Shown: positions 3,554 to 6,085 of the stretch, piece after piece | How the letters are laid out: each line of letters starts with the position of its first letter | How positions within the stretch are numbered: the stretch's first letter is position 1 | Source of the DNA: UBA3210 sp963648895 | Lineage (GTDB): Bacteria > Bacillota_I > Bacilli_A > RFN20 > CAG-449 | Direction of reading: 5' to 3' | DNA length: 6,085 nt | Assembly (NCBI GenBank): GCA_963648895.1 | Contig: CAVJGK010000088.1 | Coordinates: forward strand, 1 to 6,085 | Position numbers and translations under genes: made by a program | The notes under the pieces: generated by a model | What the model saw: the letters and a program-made list of their open reading frames with translations, nothing else | What the model was told of the DNA's origin: nothing | Databases searched by the model: none

Positions 3554-6085
3554 ATGGAAGGTAATAAAAAATTAAACCGTGGAACAAAGTTTACATGGTT
3601 TGCGTGGCTAATATTTGTTTTGGGATTTATCTTATTATTTATTTTTCTGATGCTATTTCAGCCACTAGATGGAAGCAATTCAAAATATTCATGGAATGCT
3701 AGTTATTTGGCTGGGATTACTATGATTCCATGCTTCGTAGCACTTGCTCTTTTCCTACTATTTAGATTATTTACATGCGGATTTAAAAAAGCTAATAAAG
3801 TATATAGAGTTAATAAAATTTCCATGATATTATTACTTCTTTCTTTTTTAGCTATGTTAGGTTTAGTGATACCAATTGCTATACCAGACATGCTTAAATT
3901 TGAACAAGATGTTATTAATGGCACAAATTCGTGTAGTAATTGTACAGAAGGACATGGATTCTTAGCTTTATTTTCCGGTTATAATGATTATCTTGTCTAT
4001 ATTGTATTAGCGAGCCCAATTATTGTTTTAATATTATATGTATTAATGTATGTATTGATGGTTAAATCCGCTAGAGAAGTAAGAATGCAAATTAAACAAG
4101 CTAAAGAAGAAAAACATAATGCTAAGATAGCAAAAAAACAAGCGATTAAAGAAGAAAAGGCTCAATTAAAAGCGAAAAAAGACGAAGAACATAAAGCACT
4201 TGTTGAACAAAAAGCTTTAGAAAGAGAAAATCTTAGAATGCAAAAAGAACAAGAAAGAATTAAGAAGGAAGAAGAAGCCAAAATCTTAAAAGAACAACGT
4301 TTAAATGAACTTAATGCTTTAAAAGCAAAGAAGGAAGAAGAAAGAAGAATTAAACAAGAAGAAAAACTTGCTTTACAACTTCAAAAAGAACAAGAAAAAA
4401 TTGAAAAATGTAAAAATGATACAATTGTCTTAGAATCTACTTGCTCTAACAATGAAGAAAATGAAATTGAAGAGTATCTAAAAAGAAAGACAGTATTAAA
4501 AAAATCTTATATTGGATATCTAGTAACAATAATACCAATGTTTATTTTGCTAATTATTTATATTCCTGGATATTTAGATCCTGATGATATATTCCAAGTT
4601 TTATTATTATTAATGACTATTATATGTGTAATTGTAAATCTTGTATTTATCATAAAAGGCTTAATTAATTCTAAAAAGATGACTTTGGTTTTAAGAATAA
4701 TGAATTTTTCCTTATTAGGTGTGCAATTAATAGGATTAATAATAGGAATATTATCATCACTAGAATATGGTAGTAGATTTTTTAATCCACTTCCAATAAT
4801 AATATTTTTCTGTTTATATTTAATCTTACTTATCGTGACTATTATATTACTTAAGAAATTTAAAAATAATGATAAGATTAAAAACTATATTTCATTTGGA
4901 TCAATTGGATTATTGCTTATATTAGTAGGTGTATTATCATTATTAACTTCAAGTTCATTACTTTTGATTAATAGTGGTTTGGTTAGTAGTAAATATAATG
5001 ACTTTGGTGAAAGAAACTTAACGGGTGAAATTGTTTTGTTTGTATTTACACTTATTGGTGTTGCTTTAATGGTTATATTTTCAAAAAGATTATCAGAAGG
5101 TTATTGCCAAAGTAAAACTTTAGAACCATTAAAGAAGAAACCATTTGCCTTAATGTCAAGTGAAGAACAAATTAAAGTTTTAAACAAAGAATATAAATTA
5201 GCTTTAAAAGATAATAATCAAGAAAAAGCGAACCAACTTAATACTCAAATTATGGAACTTTCTAAGGTTAACGCAAGTAAGGGAAAATCTGATTTTGATG
5301 GAAAGCTTCTCCAATTAATTGGTTATCGTATTGCTGGTAATATTATTACTGCGATTACATTTGGTATAGGCTATCCTTGGGCAAAATGTTTTGTTGAAAA
5401 TTGGGAGACAAAACATAAAGTCATTGATGGAAAACGTTTATCATTTAATGGTAAAGGAATTCAACTATTTGTTAAATATATTATTTGGTTTATTTTAACT
5501 TGGATTACATTTGGTATCTATGGTTTATGGCTTGCAATAAAAATGAAAAAATGGAGCGTTTCTCATACTCATATTAAAGGATCTAAAAATGATTGCAATA
5601 ACGATGACGAAGACGATGATGAAGAATCTGATTCTAAATTCGATGGTCGATTAATTCAACTTATTGGATATAATATCTTATTTATCCTTATTATTGTATT
5701 CACCATGGGTATTGGTTATCCTTGGGCAGTATGCTTAAAACAAAAATGGGAAGCTAAACATACTATTATTGATGGAAGAAGAATGTATTTTGATGGTAAT
5801 GGAGCTCAATTGTTTGGTAAATATATCATTTGGTTACTTTTAACCTTTATTACATTTGGTATTTATGTTTTGTGGTTAAATATTAAAATGATTAAATGGG
5901 TTACTTATCATACTCATTTTGAAGGTGAAGCAGTAAATGTAGTAAGTGAAGAACCTATCAAAGAAGAGAATACAAGTATTGGTATTGATGAAGCTATTAA
6001 AGAAGATACATCAACTGTTAACGTTAATAAGATAGATACTTGGACATGCCCTAATTGTGGACTTGAAAACGATGGAAAATTCTGC
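3554..6085 (+). CDS. Large polytopic membrane protein with coiled coil, two tandem DUF898-like domains and a C-terminal zinc ribbon (3' end outside window)
   Basis: The frame stays open for 844 codons from ATG 3554, set by AAAGGAGG nine bases upstream, to the window edge. Four membrane segments (about 14-35, 51-73, 89-111, 147-170) include a loop with C-S-N-C (127-130). A Lys/Glu/Gln-rich coiled coil (174-285) follows, probably cytoplasmic. About six more membrane segments lie near 320-340, 349-370, 380-400, 413-433, 445-472 and 493-512. A soluble helical stretch leads to two DUF898-like domains (581-676 and 696-791), each with F-D-G-K/R-L, G-I-G-Y-P-W-A, W-E-x-K-H, I-D-G-x-R and T-F-G-I-Y-x-L-W-L. 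A strongly acidic linker (about 677-695) joins them. The end reads W-T-C-P-N-C-G-L-E-N-D-G-K-F-C, three Cys of a zinc ribbon (832, 835, 844). DUF898 (YjgN-like) proteins are membrane proteins of unknown function. The gene diverges from brnQ and shows no functional link to it. Confidence 0.93.
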   Translation, partial: MEGNKKLNRGTKFTWFAWLIFVLGFILLFIFLMLFQPLDGSNSKYSWNASYLAGITMIPCFVALALFLLFRLFTCGFKKANKVYRVNKISMILLLLSFLAMLGLVIPIAIPDMLKFEQDVINGTNSCSNCTEGHGFLALFSGYNDYLVYIVLASPIIVLILYVLMYVLMVKSAREVRMQIKQAKEEKHNAKIAKKQAIKEEKAQLKAKKDEEHKALVEQKALERENLRMQKEQERIKKEEEAKILKEQRLNELNALKAKKEEERRIKQEEKLALQLQKEQEKIEKCKNDTIVLESTCSNNEENEIEEYLKRKTVLKKSYIGYLVTIIPMFILLIIYIPGYLDPDDIFQVLLLLMTIICVIVNLVFIIKGLINSKKMTLVLRIMNFSLLGVQLIGLIIGILSSLEYGSRFFNPLPIIIFFCLYLILLIVTIILLKKFKNNDKIKNYISFGSIGLLLILVGVLSLLTSSSLLLINSGLVSSKYNDFGERNLTGEIVLFVFTLIGVALMVIFSKRLSEGYCQSKTLEPLKKKPFALMSSEEQIKVLNKEYKLALKDNNQEKANQLNTQIMELSKVNASKGKSDFDGKLLQLIGYRIAGNIITAITFGIGYPWAKCFVENWETKHKVIDGKRLSFNGKGIQLFVKYIIWFILTWITFGIYGLWLAIKMKKWSVSHTHIKGSKNDCNNDDEDDDEESDSKFDGRLIQLIGYNILFILIIVFTMGIGYPWAVCLKQKWEAKHTIIDGRRMYFDGNGAQLFGKYIIWLLLTFITFGIYVLWLNIKMIKWVTYHTHFEGEAVNVVSEEPIKEENTSIGIDEAIKEDTSTVNVNKIDTWTCPNCGLENDGKFC
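5294..5926 (+). repeat. Intragenic duplication of the DUF898-like domain
   Basis: Residues 581-676 (5294-5581) and 696-791 (5639-5926) align without gaps over 96 positions with about 59 identities (roughly 61%). Shared blocks include L-I-G-Y, G-I-G-Y-P-W-A, K-Y-I-I-W, T-F-G-I-Y and H-T-H. The membrane-embedded first helix diverges most, while the loops and the second helix pair are conserved. Sequence-level divergence indicates an old duplication. Confidence 0.85.

Noticed and set aside
3703..3924. A 73-codon minus-strand open frame
   Set aside because: It lies opposite the large membrane-protein gene, which has continuous domain evidence, and shows no motif of its own.
1..6085. Recoding of TGA as Trp, as in Mycoplasma
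   Set aside because: TGG is used for Trp throughout, and TGA serves as the stop for both genes of the 384-1659 operon.
1..6085. tRNA or rRNA genes, or transposase-bearing insertion sequences
   Set aside because: No cloverleaf with a CCA-type end, no rRNA signature and no transposase motifs or terminal inverted repeats were seen.

Overview
This AT-rich window carries dense Firmicutes-type signals: strong GGAGG-like ribosome binding sites, a T-box leader, a BrnQ-type carrier and tandem DUF898-like domains. It most resembles a low-GC Bacillota lineage, perhaps Erysipelotrichia or an RF39/Mollicutes-related gut Bacilli group; this placement is an inference. TGG encodes Trp throughout and TGA is used as a stop, so the standard code applies.

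Layout. (1) Positions 1-89 are the 3' end of a gene that enters from the left. (2) Positions 172-378 hold a decayed C-terminal winged-helix fragment. It is preceded by a four-copy 12-bp repeat (VGDK/R) and interrupted by a TAG stop. (3) Its degenerate tail contains a good sigma-A-type promoter with a perfect dyad, which drives a two-gene operon at 384-1659. The first gene fuses an XRE helix-turn-helix to a DUF3990-type ADP-ribosyltransferase-like domain. The second is a 142-aa protein of unknown function, translationally coupled to the first. The pair looks like a self-regulated toxin-antitoxin-like or defence-type module. (4) Positions 1660-1810 hold three copies of a 23-bp repeat, each with a CACA-AA-TGTG dyad, and a terminator hairpin shared by the convergent genes. 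(5) Positions 1793-3454 on the minus strand are a branched-chain amino acid carrier (brnQ) under a T-box riboswitch. The predicted specifier is AUC (Ile), so uncharged tRNA-Ile should switch the transporter on. (6) A divergent intergenic region holds the brnQ promoter on one strand. On the other is an 11-bp tandem repeat that includes an exact match to the sigma-54 consensus (TGGCAC-N5-TTGCT). (7) From 3554 to the window edge runs a very large open reading frame with no stop inside the window. It encodes a polytopic membrane protein with a long charged coiled coil, two tandem DUF898-like domains about 61% identical to each other, and the start of a C-terminal zinc ribbon.

The most notable points are the PARP-like H-Y motif protein with Gln at the expected catalytic Glu position, fused to an XRE domain and paired with an unknown partner; the exact sigma-54-type promoter in front of the multidomain DUF898 membrane protein; and the 23-bp dyad repeats behind the operon.
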